This document shows, piece by piece, positions 29,000 to 39,705 of a DNA stretch of 46,387 nucleotides. The translations under genes were made by a program, and so were the position numbers. Positions within the stretch are counted from its first letter, which is position 1. Every line of letters begins with the position of its first letter. Source of the stretch: Phoronis australis (taxonomy: Eukaryota > Phoronida > Phoronidae); NCBI GenBank assembly GCA_002633005.1, contig NMRA01000601.1:64001-110387 (forward strand), given 5' to 3'. The notes beneath the pieces were generated by a model, which did no database searches, had not been told where the DNA came from, and was given only the letters and a program-made list of their open reading frames with translations.

Positions 29000-31900
29000 G
29001 GTGACACTGTATAGGTAGACTGTAGCCGTGGTCAATTTGTATGAGAAATTAAATATTTGGGGTAGACTATAGGTTTAACATCGGTTCTAAGGTTAACATT
29101 ACTGGTAAATTCAGTGAATCTGGATTGGCTGTACTTCGGGAGCAAGTTTTCCGATATGCAATGATTAAACACACTTTTCGTCATTAACAGTCTTTATTCC
29201 GCTCGGAACAAAATTCTGCAACATTGGTGAGGCCGCAACTGACCAAGAGGCATGATTTAAAGACACACGATATTTGTAAATGTTTCATTCCCAAATGGAA
29301 ATAAAATGACGCGGTAATACCACCACAGAGCATGAGCTGAAAACATACACAGTGGGACACGGCAGGTGTGAAATACTACAAAGAATGACAAATGAAGGGG
29401 GGGGGGACAGGCCAAGTCACTCAAACAAGTGTAACGTGCAGGCTTCTCAAATGCAATCACAAGGGACTCCAGTACTTTCAATCGCAGCACATCGTGCTCT
29501 ATGCACCGAATTGACGTGTTTTCCACAATTTCTTGACGGCGATTTTACGTTGGTGACATTGCAGAAACTGTTCTTGGATGGCGCCATTTTGAAGATACAT
29601 AGATAACCGACAGGAAAGATTGGACACCATTTGACCAATGTAACAACATTGCTTGACATTTGAACGAACCTGGATTGCCAAGTCCACTAGTTCAGCTGCA
29701 AATACACTTTTCTTCTGCTGGTGCGATTTCATGTAGTCCTCAAACAACTCAAAAATGTAGTTAGATGGCAGCACTTTTGAATCATGTTTTTGGAATCTGT
29801 AGGAAATTTTTAGTGTTGGCTTATTTTTTCTGAGCATTGGCAGGCAAATGGTTGTTTGGGACTGTAAACGGTCAATTTCACACTTTTTGCTACCCTTTTT
29901 AAGGCCTTCGCTCCCCTCTTCGGTGGAAGTGAAAGCCAAAACACAGAATAAAATTTCAATGGTCATGTGTAGCGGTTTTGATGTGAATTTTCCAAGGAGG
30001 AAAACTAGGTCGCAAGCTGATAATGGCTACACTCTTTCACAGAGCTACGAATGGTAGCACTGTCGGATGTTGTTTAACAAGGTTTCTCATTGGTTTAAGT
30101 AATGAAACTGTCGTCATAACATTCAATCATTCCCATTGGATGAAATCTGGGAAACCATTTTCAGTTTACTGTTACCAATTATGGCGACCACCTTTGACTA
30201 GGAAGGTTGCATTTTATTAAAACGGGCAGTGATCGAATTGTAAAAAAAATCAAGAGAACCCCGATCCAGTGGCCTACAGTACATAAAGGCGTGTGCAAGT
30301 GGTGGCGATTGGTAGTATAGGCCTACTTCCGACCAAGGCATGCGCATTGATGCCCACATACGGAATTTCATGTGTCGTTCATCATGTTTCCCCAGGGCCA
30401 CTTTTCAGTATAGGTAGCGCTGTGTCAGAGGATATATAATGGCAAGCATTTATCGGTAACCGGTACGATACCCATGCGAACTGTATTGTTATATCCAACA
30501 AAAGCACAACAAAAGAAAACATTGATAGTGTCCCATAGGCGATAACCATGCGACGCGCTGAAGTCCGTTTTGGTTACAAGGGTTTTGACAGAAAGCCAAC
30601 TCCAAGTCCAGTGACGTGTGCACTGCCAGGCAAAACCCAGTGACAACTGTTCAGTTTCTCCTAACATAAAAAGTGCTTTCCAACCAAAACACAAGACGGC
30701 GCAACTTTCCAGCCGGTCCTCAGCCTTCTGGTCAACTCGTACCTGTCGCAGCTCACAGAAGGACCTACTTCGGACCAAAGCATTGGAGGTTGGGGTTTTA
30801 TTGTGCCATGACACATCTTCCCACTTATTAAAACATTTATCAAATAAGTCTTGCGGGTGAGAATAAGCACCGAACAGAGTAGAAAGGCCTAATTTAACCC
30901 GAACGATTGGTATGATTTAAACACCACAACGCAAGACAAGGTGGAAACGTGTTCTTGTGAGCAAAGAGGTACGTGTTTTGGCCCAATCGTGCATCTGTTG
31001 AGGAAAATCGTAACATAGGCCATGAGGCTCTGGTCTCATTTGGGCCATGAATGGTCACAAAAACGAGGCCGAGTAATTTAGCAAGTCTCAGCCTCCAAAC
31101 AACGAGACATATCGATCCCGTCACTTTAATTCCACGTTGATATCCCCTCGGTAACGGCAACACCAGTAAATTCACCCTCTAGCGCTGTTATTAGTTCGTA
31201 GTAAATGCTCAAAATTGATACAAACCATGTACTACTGTACACTTATTTTAGTATTATACTTCTGATAGGATACTTCATTATGTACAAAGTAATAAACAAT
31301 AACAAATACACGGTGTTCTATATAATGTATAAAGCCTTTTTAAATGCAAACACGACACCTACCAGTCGCCAACCGACTAGAGCGACGTCTTTCGTGAAAA
31401 TTAGGTATCAGCCACGGTCCCTAGCTGAAGTGATTGTAGGCCACAACACACACACTATCACAACAAATACACTAAAAAGAGACATGCAGGGTACAGACTA
31501 CTGTACATGGGATACTAGCAACTGTGTATTTGACCTGTTTACTTCAATGTTGTTAACCAAGCATATGTGGAACGGTTGAACGGTTAGCTTCAGTCTCATT
31601 TTGAAATGCATATGAAGTGTACAGTAAGCTTGTTCAGAGTGTTTCTTCTAATACTTGTACGAAAATGGAGAATTAGCTTACTTTGGTTAAATTCAATGTA
31701 GTGACCATTTTTAGTTTACACATTCAAATGAAAAACTATAAATAATGAATAAACAAGATTGCATATTTAGGTTAATAATGTCTAAGATTCTCTTGACAAC
31801 TGCTGTCAGCTTTATTAGAGTCTGCCATTATCTTGTGTCTTGTTTTACTCACAGGTGTTTATTGAAACGAATGACACCAGTGACGTATGCTTAACCAACT

Positions 31901-32032
31901 TACACAGGGACATATAATTGCGCAACTGAAATAGTTCTCAACATATGATATAGCTGTAAAACTATTATATCCACTATTACGAAAATATCATGCCGTTCTC
32001 GAAAGTGCATGAATGAAACTGAAAAGCTTGTA
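29000..32032. other. Spacer between two inverted TTAA elements
   Basis: About 3 kb. It includes the 155-codon minus ORF (29499-29966), a minus-strand AATAAA near 29187, and two related 27-base words (GGCCTACTTCCGACCAAGGC near 30321 and GGACCTACTTCGGACCAAAG near 30760). The remaining short frames have no recognised domains. Confidence 0.4.
29499..29966 (-). CDS. Unassigned 155-codon ORF between the inverted transposon copies
   Basis: Open on the minus strand from MTIEILFCVLAFTSTEEGSE to a stop after WKTRQFGA. The first 15 residues are hydrophobic enough for a weak signal peptide; the C-terminal two thirds look helical (FELFEDYMKSHQQKK, FAAELVDLAIQVRS) with several cysteines. A minus-strand AATAAA lies about 310 bases past the stop. 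I recognise no family. It could be a terminal exon, a fragment of a mobile-element protein or a chance frame; overlapping plus-strand frames are shorter. Confidence 0.35.
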   Translation of the reverse strand: MTIEILFCVLAFTSTEEGSEGLKKGSKKCEIDRLQSQTTICLPMLRKNKPTLKISYRFQKHDSKVLPSNYIFELFEDYMKSHQQKKSVFAAELVDLAIQVRSNVKQCCYIGQMVSNLSCRLSMYLQNGAIQEQFLQCHQRKIAVKKLWKTRQFGA

Positions 32033-32036
32033 TTAA

Positions 32037-33710
32037 AGGAGCATGCCACCCAAAAAACAATCTAATTAGTATCAATTTAGATCGAGTAGTTCTAAACGTA
32101 CGGTTGCGTTACCTGACACCTGACGGCAGCCGGAGGTGTTGAAATTATCCAATGACGTAATTGGTTTCACACGCAGTCTGTTCAGCAGTTCAGAACACGG
32201 GTTACTGGTGTAAGAACCTTATCGCTTGAATTCATCGTTTAACACCAATAAATCATCAAATTTCGATGTAAAACCCTTAGAAATACACCGAGTTCTTACA
32301 AAAACGTGTTGTTTTATTTCGCTGTTACGGATTTATTGGTATTTAGACACACCGTAGCTTCCAAAGTTCGGCGGGCCAATAAGGTCCGTAGCAGGAGTTT
32401 GGTCTGTTCGGAGACAAATTCGAAGTATTTTCCGTGAGATACAGACAGGAGAACCCAGATCTGTGTTGTTTAGACTTGTGATTTTTTGAGTTCTAAACAC
32501 ACAAAACGCTTGTTATCCTGGCCAGTGGCTCGGAGCCCGATCAGGCCCGTCGCAGCCGGCTGGATTGACTGTTATCCCGGACAGTGGCTCGGAAACTGAT
32601 CATACATCACGAACCTAAACCAGCCAAAGTTGGAAACTAAACTTCCAGTCAAGAAAATACTATACTAGTGAGCCAAAGTAATGCGCACGTGATTATGTTG
32701 GCGAATTACCCACGAAACTGCAAATCAACTTACTCGTCGGGAGCCGCGAATTTAGGTTCCTCTTTGGCCACAGCACCGTCAGGGCAGAAGTTGTACATTG
32801 ACAATCATTATTTTAGTAATGTAAATGTAAATAAAGACTCCCCTAACACCAAGCGGTAGAAATCGACTGAGTTGTTTCACAACAGTTTCTGCCAGCAAAC
32901 ACTAAATTAGCATGAGCTCACACGGCCTCGGTGTCTCGTCAATTAGTTTTATTGCACCTAAAGCCAGTAACGCAGTGATTTACTCATTGCTGGCTTCTCA
33001 AGTCATTTGCACTCTCTGGCAAACACTCCAAAGGCATTACAAATTGCATCTAATGAGGTAGACTTTGTTTCAGTTTTATTCAAGTATTGGTTAGAGTGAG
33101 AATAATTCATTTTGAAACAGAACGCTCAGTAATAAACATCAACATGGCAACTCAAAATCCCGACTTAGACGAGAGCTACGAAGACTTCGCAGGTGGATCG
33201 TTAAGTTTCACAGGCAATCAATTCAAACAGGAATACAGTGATGAAGAAATACTAGAGAGGCGAGGTGAACAAGCTCTGACAACGGAACGTATGGATTGGA
33301 TAGTTACTTGGCAAAGCCGGCATTCGTCAGGCACTGTCGACGACTGCAGGCCACAGACACGGAGATGTTTCACGGCCTCATACTTGCTATTTGCAGCGTA
33401 CTTTTCATTCTTCACTACCACGAGACACTTCCTAAGCATTTCGGTCTCTCGGGGAAGTCGAAAAAAAAAAACGATGTACCCGCTTTCCTCGCTGCTGCAT
33501 AGTTCGGACAAGCGGGAACGATGCACCGCAACGTAGCGGCATTCACTCTGCAGATGAACCACTGACGTCGCTAGCGTCGTTTCTCACCTTCCTCACATGT
33601 TAACGCGACACCTCTTGGCAAAGGTAAGGTCGACCGTATGCGAGGCGATGTGGATATATAGACCGATTAAGACGGCAAAAAAGACTAATTAAATCGGGTG
33701 GCATTCTCCT
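32037..33710 (+). mobile_element. 1.67-kb TTAA-target DNA transposon, copy 2 (inverted relative to copy 1)
   Basis: Flanked by TTAA at 32033-32036 and 33711-33714, with ends AGGAGCATGCCACCC and GGGTGGCATTCTCCT. It aligns end to end with the reverse complement of copy 1, with scattered substitutions and small indels. Because the copies are inverted, the outermost ends of the pair (27333 and 33710) are also perfect inverted repeats flanked by TTAA. Confidence 0.85.
33144..33536 (+). pseudogene. Transposon-borne ORF fragment inside copy 2
   Basis: The ATG at 33144 starts MATQNPDLDESYEDFAGGSL, then FTGNQFKQEYSDEEILERRG. In copy 1 the equivalent reads GYQFEQEYSDEEIVERLREL and ends at a GT donor, so this is probably the first exon of a spliced transposon protein whose later exons were lost. 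Past residue about 75 the frame is noise. The acidic 'F-E-EYSDEE' pattern recalls N-terminal regions of P2X7-like/transposon proteins in marine invertebrates; that link is from memory and weak. Confidence 0.4.
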
Positions 33711-33714
33711 TTAA

Positions 33715-36617
33715 ATCATCAAAGCCTGTAAAGAAAATTACTACTAGTTTTGTATCCATACACCACCTTCACAAAAACTTATTATTTTGTAAAATCATTA
33801 ATATTGGATGTAGAAAAATTGATATCATCTCAAACACTGTTTTTGTGTTGTTTTTGTATATTTTAACGAAAAGGCTTTAATTATTTTATAAAAATTCATT
33901 CATAGTATGTACAGAATATTAGGCTGGGTGTTGAGTCCCAATGTTTACTATTACTACTAGTAGTGACGCGTCACTGATACGTCTTACTTTTTTAGTTCTT
34001 TAAAAACAAACAATAACAGGTAATCACTTTCTCATAAAAACAACTTGCAGCATGCCCCGTCTTCACTGAGCATTTGACACAAAGAAAAAATATAAAAAAT
34101 GGCCAGCACTGCCTCGCATTAAAACACAACCTACACAATAGCCTGTCTCCACTGAGCAAGACTATATTACCTACTGGTACATTTTCACTGATCAAGCAAA
34201 TAGAACCTACAAGGACTCAACAACTGTTGGCACACGGCATTGTGAAAGTCACTCCAAGGTCACAGCCATCCAGTCCTCGTCACTCACAGCATTTCCCTCG
34301 TTTATTTGGATAAACAGTCTGTCGTTTACAACATTTTTTGACTGTACATGCTATTCTAACGCAGAAGCCACCGTTGTACTTTTGCAGGTGCTACACTCCA
34401 CAGATGTGGATTATGATTCATTTAATTAATACGAGTGTGAATGTAAACATGTCCCTTATTCGTCAAATTTAAAGTAAGATGGCTGACGATGACCTGATAG
34501 GCTAGTCAGATGTCGGGTCAGTTGAGCGTAAAATGATTGACATCGAAAGATACGTCATCGCTGACCAAACAACTCCTTACTTAACTTGGCAAATTTGGGA
34601 ATTACCGTTCGATTCATCTCTGACAGGCTTTGATGAATCGTAACGTGTCAGAAAAGACCAGTCATAATGTGAAATTAGAGGCGTTCCCATACTGTATTGC
34701 TGTAGCTAGAGACCAGGAGAGTTATATTCATGATTGATCGAGCATGAGTATCGCTATCGGAAAACTTGCTACATTAACGGGTTTATTTGGAATGTTTTTT
34801 GTGTTATATCTTCTTTATTGGACCGAAATACTCAGCATAGGTAAGTGATAAGAGAGTTCACGTGGCCTTGTATGAACATCTAGGATCACTGCGCATTCAT
34901 CACCGTCCTCTTCGTCATCGTCACCAGCTTCGTCCAGCGTCAGAAGACGGGGGCACCAATGGCGCGCACGCACGTCGGATGTCGTTAAGGGGGGGGGGGG
35001 GGGNNNNNNNNNNNNNNNNNNNNNNNNNNNNNNNNNGAGAGGTTCACACCTTCCAAAGCGCAAACGTACGCGACAGTGTAAATGACGCAGTCGCGAAATT
35101 GTGGCCTTCTGGTGTCTCCCCAAAAATTCACTACTCGTACTTGAAATTTTGATAGGAATTTGCTTTTTTTGACGATCCTATCAACCTATTGTCAGATCAT
35201 GATTTACTTATCCCCAAACTTATTTGAAACCCAGTGTAACCGTTTTTCGTGCAAATTTGGTCAATAAATTTTCGCGCTTCAAAAACTAAAAGCGGCCAGC
35301 ATTTGACAAGGATATCAAACTAACGTTGATATCGAAAATGTGATAATTCTACCATTAAAATTTATTCTACCATAAATTTTAGCTTAGTCACGGTGAATGA
35401 AATTTAAAAGTACAAAATCCTCTTTTGTAAATTCAACGCTATTTAATGAATTCAACCGTATTTAAAATAAATATCAGACCTATTATGTAAATTTTAAGCA
35501 CCTCAATCCTATTTAAAAACGAATCATTCCTATTTTGAAAATCCGATTGTATGAATTCTTTTCTGTACAGAGGTTAGTCATATTTTATGATTGCCAGCGT
35601 TGAATGAAACACATCTAAGTTACAGCGGATTTGTGTTTTATCTTACGGTCATTTCTCTAACAATTCGTACACTCTAATAATCCGAACACCATCCTTGAAA
35701 CACGGTATTTCTCTCTAATAGTTCGTACAGTAGTTGTCCTAGGGAAAAATAGTTCTTACACATATTTGCGCCGTAAAAGTGATTCGTACAGGAAGCGCCA
35801 ACTATTCGGGTAATCGGCTACAGTGGTTTGCTGTCCGTCTAAAGTAGAAACGAGCTCTAATAATGCATTCTTGCCGAGTACGCGAAATTTTCGTCGAAAG
35901 TTGGTGTTGCTGCAATCAACAGGGTCAGCGCTAGACATAACGAGCTGATGGTCACAGTTGCAACTAAACGGGTGATTAGCGAACTTTTTTCTTCTCTTCG
36001 TACATATCTCCGCCAATTTTCACATCCCGGGTCGTCCGTCGACAACGTCGTACATTTTTCAGACTCGATTAAAAAGAATGTTGTTCCGGCTAAAGCGGGC
36101 CAGTTAAAAACAAAATTATCCCGGGTGACTAAAAAGGGTAGTTGGAAACGATATCCATACAGTCACGTCTAATCCGTTTGCCGCACAAAACCGTATTCTA
36201 TTAACATTTCAAACTATTGCAGTCTTTCAATTTCTTATTACCACTAACATTCGGGCTAACGACTGATGCTCACGGACGCGCCTACTACATACGCCTTTGA
36301 AAGTTTTCGAAATAAGCGCTCATTGTTCAACTAAGCGTCCCCTTAACTTTTCGTTCCTTTTCGTTTAGTTCTGATCGACCCTGAGAAAATTCATGCTTGA
36401 GGGTACAGTTATCAAAAAGGTATATTCTAAAGAATCACCAGTGACATTAGTGAAACCTGCTCTCCACAGTATAGCCCCGTTTACATGCAGCATTTTTACA
36501 CCCGTGTGTAAATACGCAAATGTACGTCCGGGTGTAAATGTAAATTTATATCGCGTTCGTATGGGGAAAAAGACAAGTAATATTTGTGCTCAGCACTTTA
36601 AAAATTTCGCATCGAAG
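33715..36617. other. Non-coding stretch with an assembly gap
   Basis: No gene is recognised. It contains the gap at 35004-35036, an AT-rich patch at 35.38-35.55 kb, and a region near 35.75-36.17 kb with overlapping open frames on both strands that I cannot assign. A short hairpin-like repeat (TTTACACCCG and CCGGGTGTAAATG) lies near 36.5 kb. Confidence 0.4.
35004..35036. other. Assembly gap (33 N) after a 15-base G homopolymer
   Basis: G15 at 34989-35003 runs directly into N. The homopolymer probably caused the gap. Confidence 0.95.
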
Positions 36618-37308
36618 CATAGGCGGATTTAGGGGGGGGGGAGGGCCCAGGGGGCCCGGCCACACCCCTTGGCTGCCGCAAAAAAGTAAAACAGCAAGAG
36701 AGTAGAGAAATGTTGAGTTTATCAATTAACCCCGGTTTAATCGAAGCCTTAGTGAATCTCTCAGAAAACTCATAATTCTCTCTTTGTCAAACCTTAACTT
36801 TAGACGATTTCCAAAGTAATCCCGTCATTATTGCCAACACAAAAAACGGATTTGGTCTTTTGTGCAAGTGAAGACTACTTTAAATACAACAAATTTGTTA
36901 CGAACCGATTGAACAAAATATAAAAAATGTAATAACCATTACAAAAAGAAATAGCTTTCTCGCGCAAACGCTGTGGACCATAAACAAGTAGGTCTTTTAG
37001 TATTAAAATGGAAGCCAAATCGTGGTGGTGTAGTGGTAAAGCACGTGAGCTCAATCCACCAGGTAGTGAGTTCGATTCTGTGGTATTTTCAGTTTTCGCT
37101 GTTTGACACGTTCTCCGTGTTTTTTGTTTTTTTTTGCCTTTTTTTTCTTGGATATTACTTCAGGAATCAAGGAAAATGCTTGATTTTTAGAGGAAAAAAT
37201 AGAAAAATTTCCTGGGCGGGAGGGGGGTTTGCCCCCCATTCGTGGTTTGCGCAAATGCTTACAGACAAAATGTTGGGCCCCCCTTGTGATATCCTAGATC
37301 CGCCACTG
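36618..37308. mobile_element. 691-bp MITE-like element with CGAAG target duplication (family 1)
   Basis: The left end is CATAGGCGGATTTAGGGGGG and the right end, reverse-complemented, is CAGTGGCGGATCTAGG. Perfect CGAAG repeats flank it at 36613-36617 and 37309-37313. G-rich and C-rich subterminal tracts match the smaller copies at 1267 and 13197. The 117-codon plus frame inside is not recognised as a transposase. A tRNA-like segment lies within. Confidence 0.8.
37021..37085 (+). repeat. tRNA-derived SINE-like head (pol III A and B boxes)
   Basis: TGGTGTAGTGG at 37026-37036 resembles a pol III A box and GTTCGATTC at 37070-37078 matches the B box, at tRNA-like spacing. The stretch from GGTGGTGTAGTGGTAAAGCA to the B box reads like the 5' head of a tRNA-derived SINE. 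It does not fold as a full functional tRNA by eye. It is embedded in the inverted-repeat element 36618-37308 and followed by T-rich sequence. Confidence 0.55.
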
Positions 37309-37572
37309 CGAAGTCAACACAGGTAATGTTTGCTAGAGAATATTCTAGAACAATTGCCTTCAATCTGGGTAGGTCTGAGGCCTAGGTATCGATCCCCGAG
37401 TATTACTCTTGGAACTATCTCGCAAGCGGCATGTATGGTATTAATTAAGAACGATTGACGGACTAGCCGCAAAACATATTTAACTAATAAAAAAACTAAG
37501 ACGAAGTGTGGTTTGAAAATAACGGTGGATGTAAAAGGACAGCACGGCAACTTTTTTCTCCGTTGCCAACTT

Positions 37573-37866
37573 TATCGATGGACTTACTAGCTCTATCGAT
37601 AGACTTATTAACTCTATCGATAGACTTACTATCTCTATCGATAGACTTATTAACTCTATCGATAGACTTACTAACACTATCGATAGACTTACTAACTATA
37701 TCGATAGACCTATTAACTCTATCGATAGACTCACTATCTCTATCGATATATCTCTATCGATAGACTTATTAACTCTATCGATAGACTTACTATCTCTATC
37801 GATAGACTTATTAACTCTATCGATAGACTTACTATCTCTATCGATAGATTTAGTAACTCTATCGAT
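37573..37866. repeat. 21-bp tandem satellite centred on CTATCGATAG
   Basis: Fifteen ATCGAT sites, nearly all at 21-bp spacing, in units like CTCTATCGATAGACTTAYTAW. Two unit types (ending TTAA-like or CTAT-like) tend to alternate, giving a 42-bp higher-order period. One unit near 37750 is truncated. Because 21 is a multiple of three, several frames on both strands read as seven-residue repeats (LSIDLLT, KSIDRVN); I do not take these as proteins. Confidence 0.95.
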
Positions 37867-37992
37867 GTGTTTAGGACTAATGCGATGTTTCATGACCCAC
37901 AATGCTTCACTCTTTGTTTATACTGTCAGCTGCTATTAATCATGGCAACCAACATGTTTATATAGTGTACATAATTAATACAAACGGGGTTT

Positions 37993-39705
37993 TTAAACAA
38001 TGACTTGATTCAACGTTGGACGCAAAGATTTATTTTCCACACAAATACATCAGGGAAAGCCCTGTCGTCAATTATTCAAACAAGAAAGTCGTCTAACCTT
38101 GCTACATTTGTGACTTTTCTGGACATGAAAAAAGCTTTTGACTGGACAAACTATGAACTTCAGTTTTATAAATTACTGCAAGATAATACTAATGGTAGAA
38201 TGTACGATGCAATTCGTATGTCCGTTGCACTGTATACGATTAAATGGCACTCTGTATATTGGTTGGTTCACTCCTGAAAATGGTGTCCGCCAGGGGGACA
38301 TTTATCAGCGACACTCTTTGCATTATATATAAATGACTTAGCTCTGGATATTAAAAAACTGGGTAAAGGTTCCAATGTGGCCCGAGCAATATTTCAGTGC
38401 TTCTTTATACCGCCGATATTGCACTTTTGTCTGAGAATGAAAATGACATGCAAGATATGTTGAAGGTTTCAAACAACTGGTGTAAAAAGTGGAGAATGGT
38501 TGTGAACATGGCAAAAACTAATGTTATCCATTTTCGAGCTAAGTCTATGCTTATTTAGAAGCAATTTTGAATTTATTGCGAAGTGTGCCATCAGTTATAA
38601 ATCCTCATACAAATATTTAGGCTTTATTCTGGATCAACAACTTGACTTCAAAGAAAATTTGAATACGTCATCTGAAGCTTCTGGTAGAGCGTTAGAGAAG
38701 ATATGCTCAACATTCCGTGATAACACGAATCTATAGGATTCGGAGGTTTAAAACATTATTTAATTCCTGTGTGGCACCAATTTTAGATTACGGGTCATCT
38801 GTTTGGGGTTACAAAAATTTTGGTAATGAAAATATTCAAAACAGAGCTATGTGTTTTTATTTAGGGGTCAACCGATTTACAGCCACTCATGCTGTTAGGG
38901 GCGATATGGGTGGGACTCCACCGGAAATAGATTTAACTTGAATATGCTGCGTCTTTGGAACAAAATAGTATCCACAGGTGCACGGTGATAGGTTACTGAA
39001 GAAGGTATTTCTATGGGAGTACTCTCTTGGCAGAAAGGGATGGATAGACGGAATCAAAAATTTGTTTAACATAACTGGCATCAAGGCAACTATGTTTTCA
39101 AAATTTGACTACTTGTAACACAGTAAACGCTAGAAACAAACTATTTGAATACGCGAAACATGCTTGGGCTGAGTCTGTTGTAACAAAACCCAAGTTAAGA
39201 ACCTACATTTTATTTAAGCACGAGTTTGTAACTGGTGAGCCTTATGTAAAGATTAATTTTATCTCGTTCCGAGCGATCTCTTCTGGCTCAGCTTAGAGCA
39301 GGAAATCTCCAATTGCACTTGGAAACTGGTCGTTATGTAAACACTCCTGTAAGTGAAAGACTTTGCTTGTGTTGTGATTCTGGTTCTGTAGAGGATGAGC
39401 TACATTTTGTGTTTGATTGTTCTCTTTATAACTCATGGAGGGCTATTCTGTTTAATAATGTTTCACTTCAAATCCCGAACTTTGCAGATTTCAGAAGATT
39501 AGATACGTTAAAACTGCTATTTCAGTAATTGAACTTAGAGACCGACGCATTTATGGTAGACCTACATCTGAGTTCATTGTGTGTGGTTAAAGTGACTAAT
39601 AAGCCCAACAGGGCTGGGTACTTATCTTTCTTACGAATATTATACCAATAACTGTTTGAAGTAATTGTACTTGTCTTTATAATAAATAAATACTACTACT
39701 ACTAC
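37993..39705 (+). mobile_element. Degenerate, 5'-truncated non-LTR retrotransposon (Jockey/CR1-like), with TAC-repeat tail
   Basis: Pieces in shifting frames reconstruct the order of a LINE reverse transcriptase: VTFLDMKKAFD (motif A, 38.1 kb), GVRQGD (38.29 kb), a motif C region near 38.41 kb reading LYTADIALLS in place of the YADD core, YKYLGFILDQQLDF (38.6 kb) and SCVAPILDYGSSVWGYKNFG (38.8 kb). The end carries a cysteine-rich CLCCDSGSVEDELHFVFDC segment, then AATAAATAAATACTACTACTAC. Multiple frameshifts, stops and the broken catalytic motif show it is dead. Endonuclease and ORF1 are missing. Confidence 0.85.

Noticed and set aside
30425-30814. 129-codon minus ORF
   Set aside because: No recognisable domain or transcript signals; shorter frames overlap it on both strands. 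Chance frame is most likely.
34815-35152. Frames running through the N gap
   Set aside because: They are open only because the gap translates as X and poly-G/poly-C gives Gly/Pro runs.
37021-37085. Functional tRNA gene
   Set aside because: A and B boxes are present but I cannot fold a complete cloverleaf, and it lies inside a mobile element.
37573-37866. CRISPR-like array
   Set aside because: Units are contiguous without unique spacers, and the genome is eukaryotic.
37506-37902. Heptad-like repeat proteins (LSIDLLT, KSIDRVN)
   Set aside because: Produced on both strands by a 21-bp satellite whose period is a multiple of three; no start context, splice sites or flanking coding sequence.
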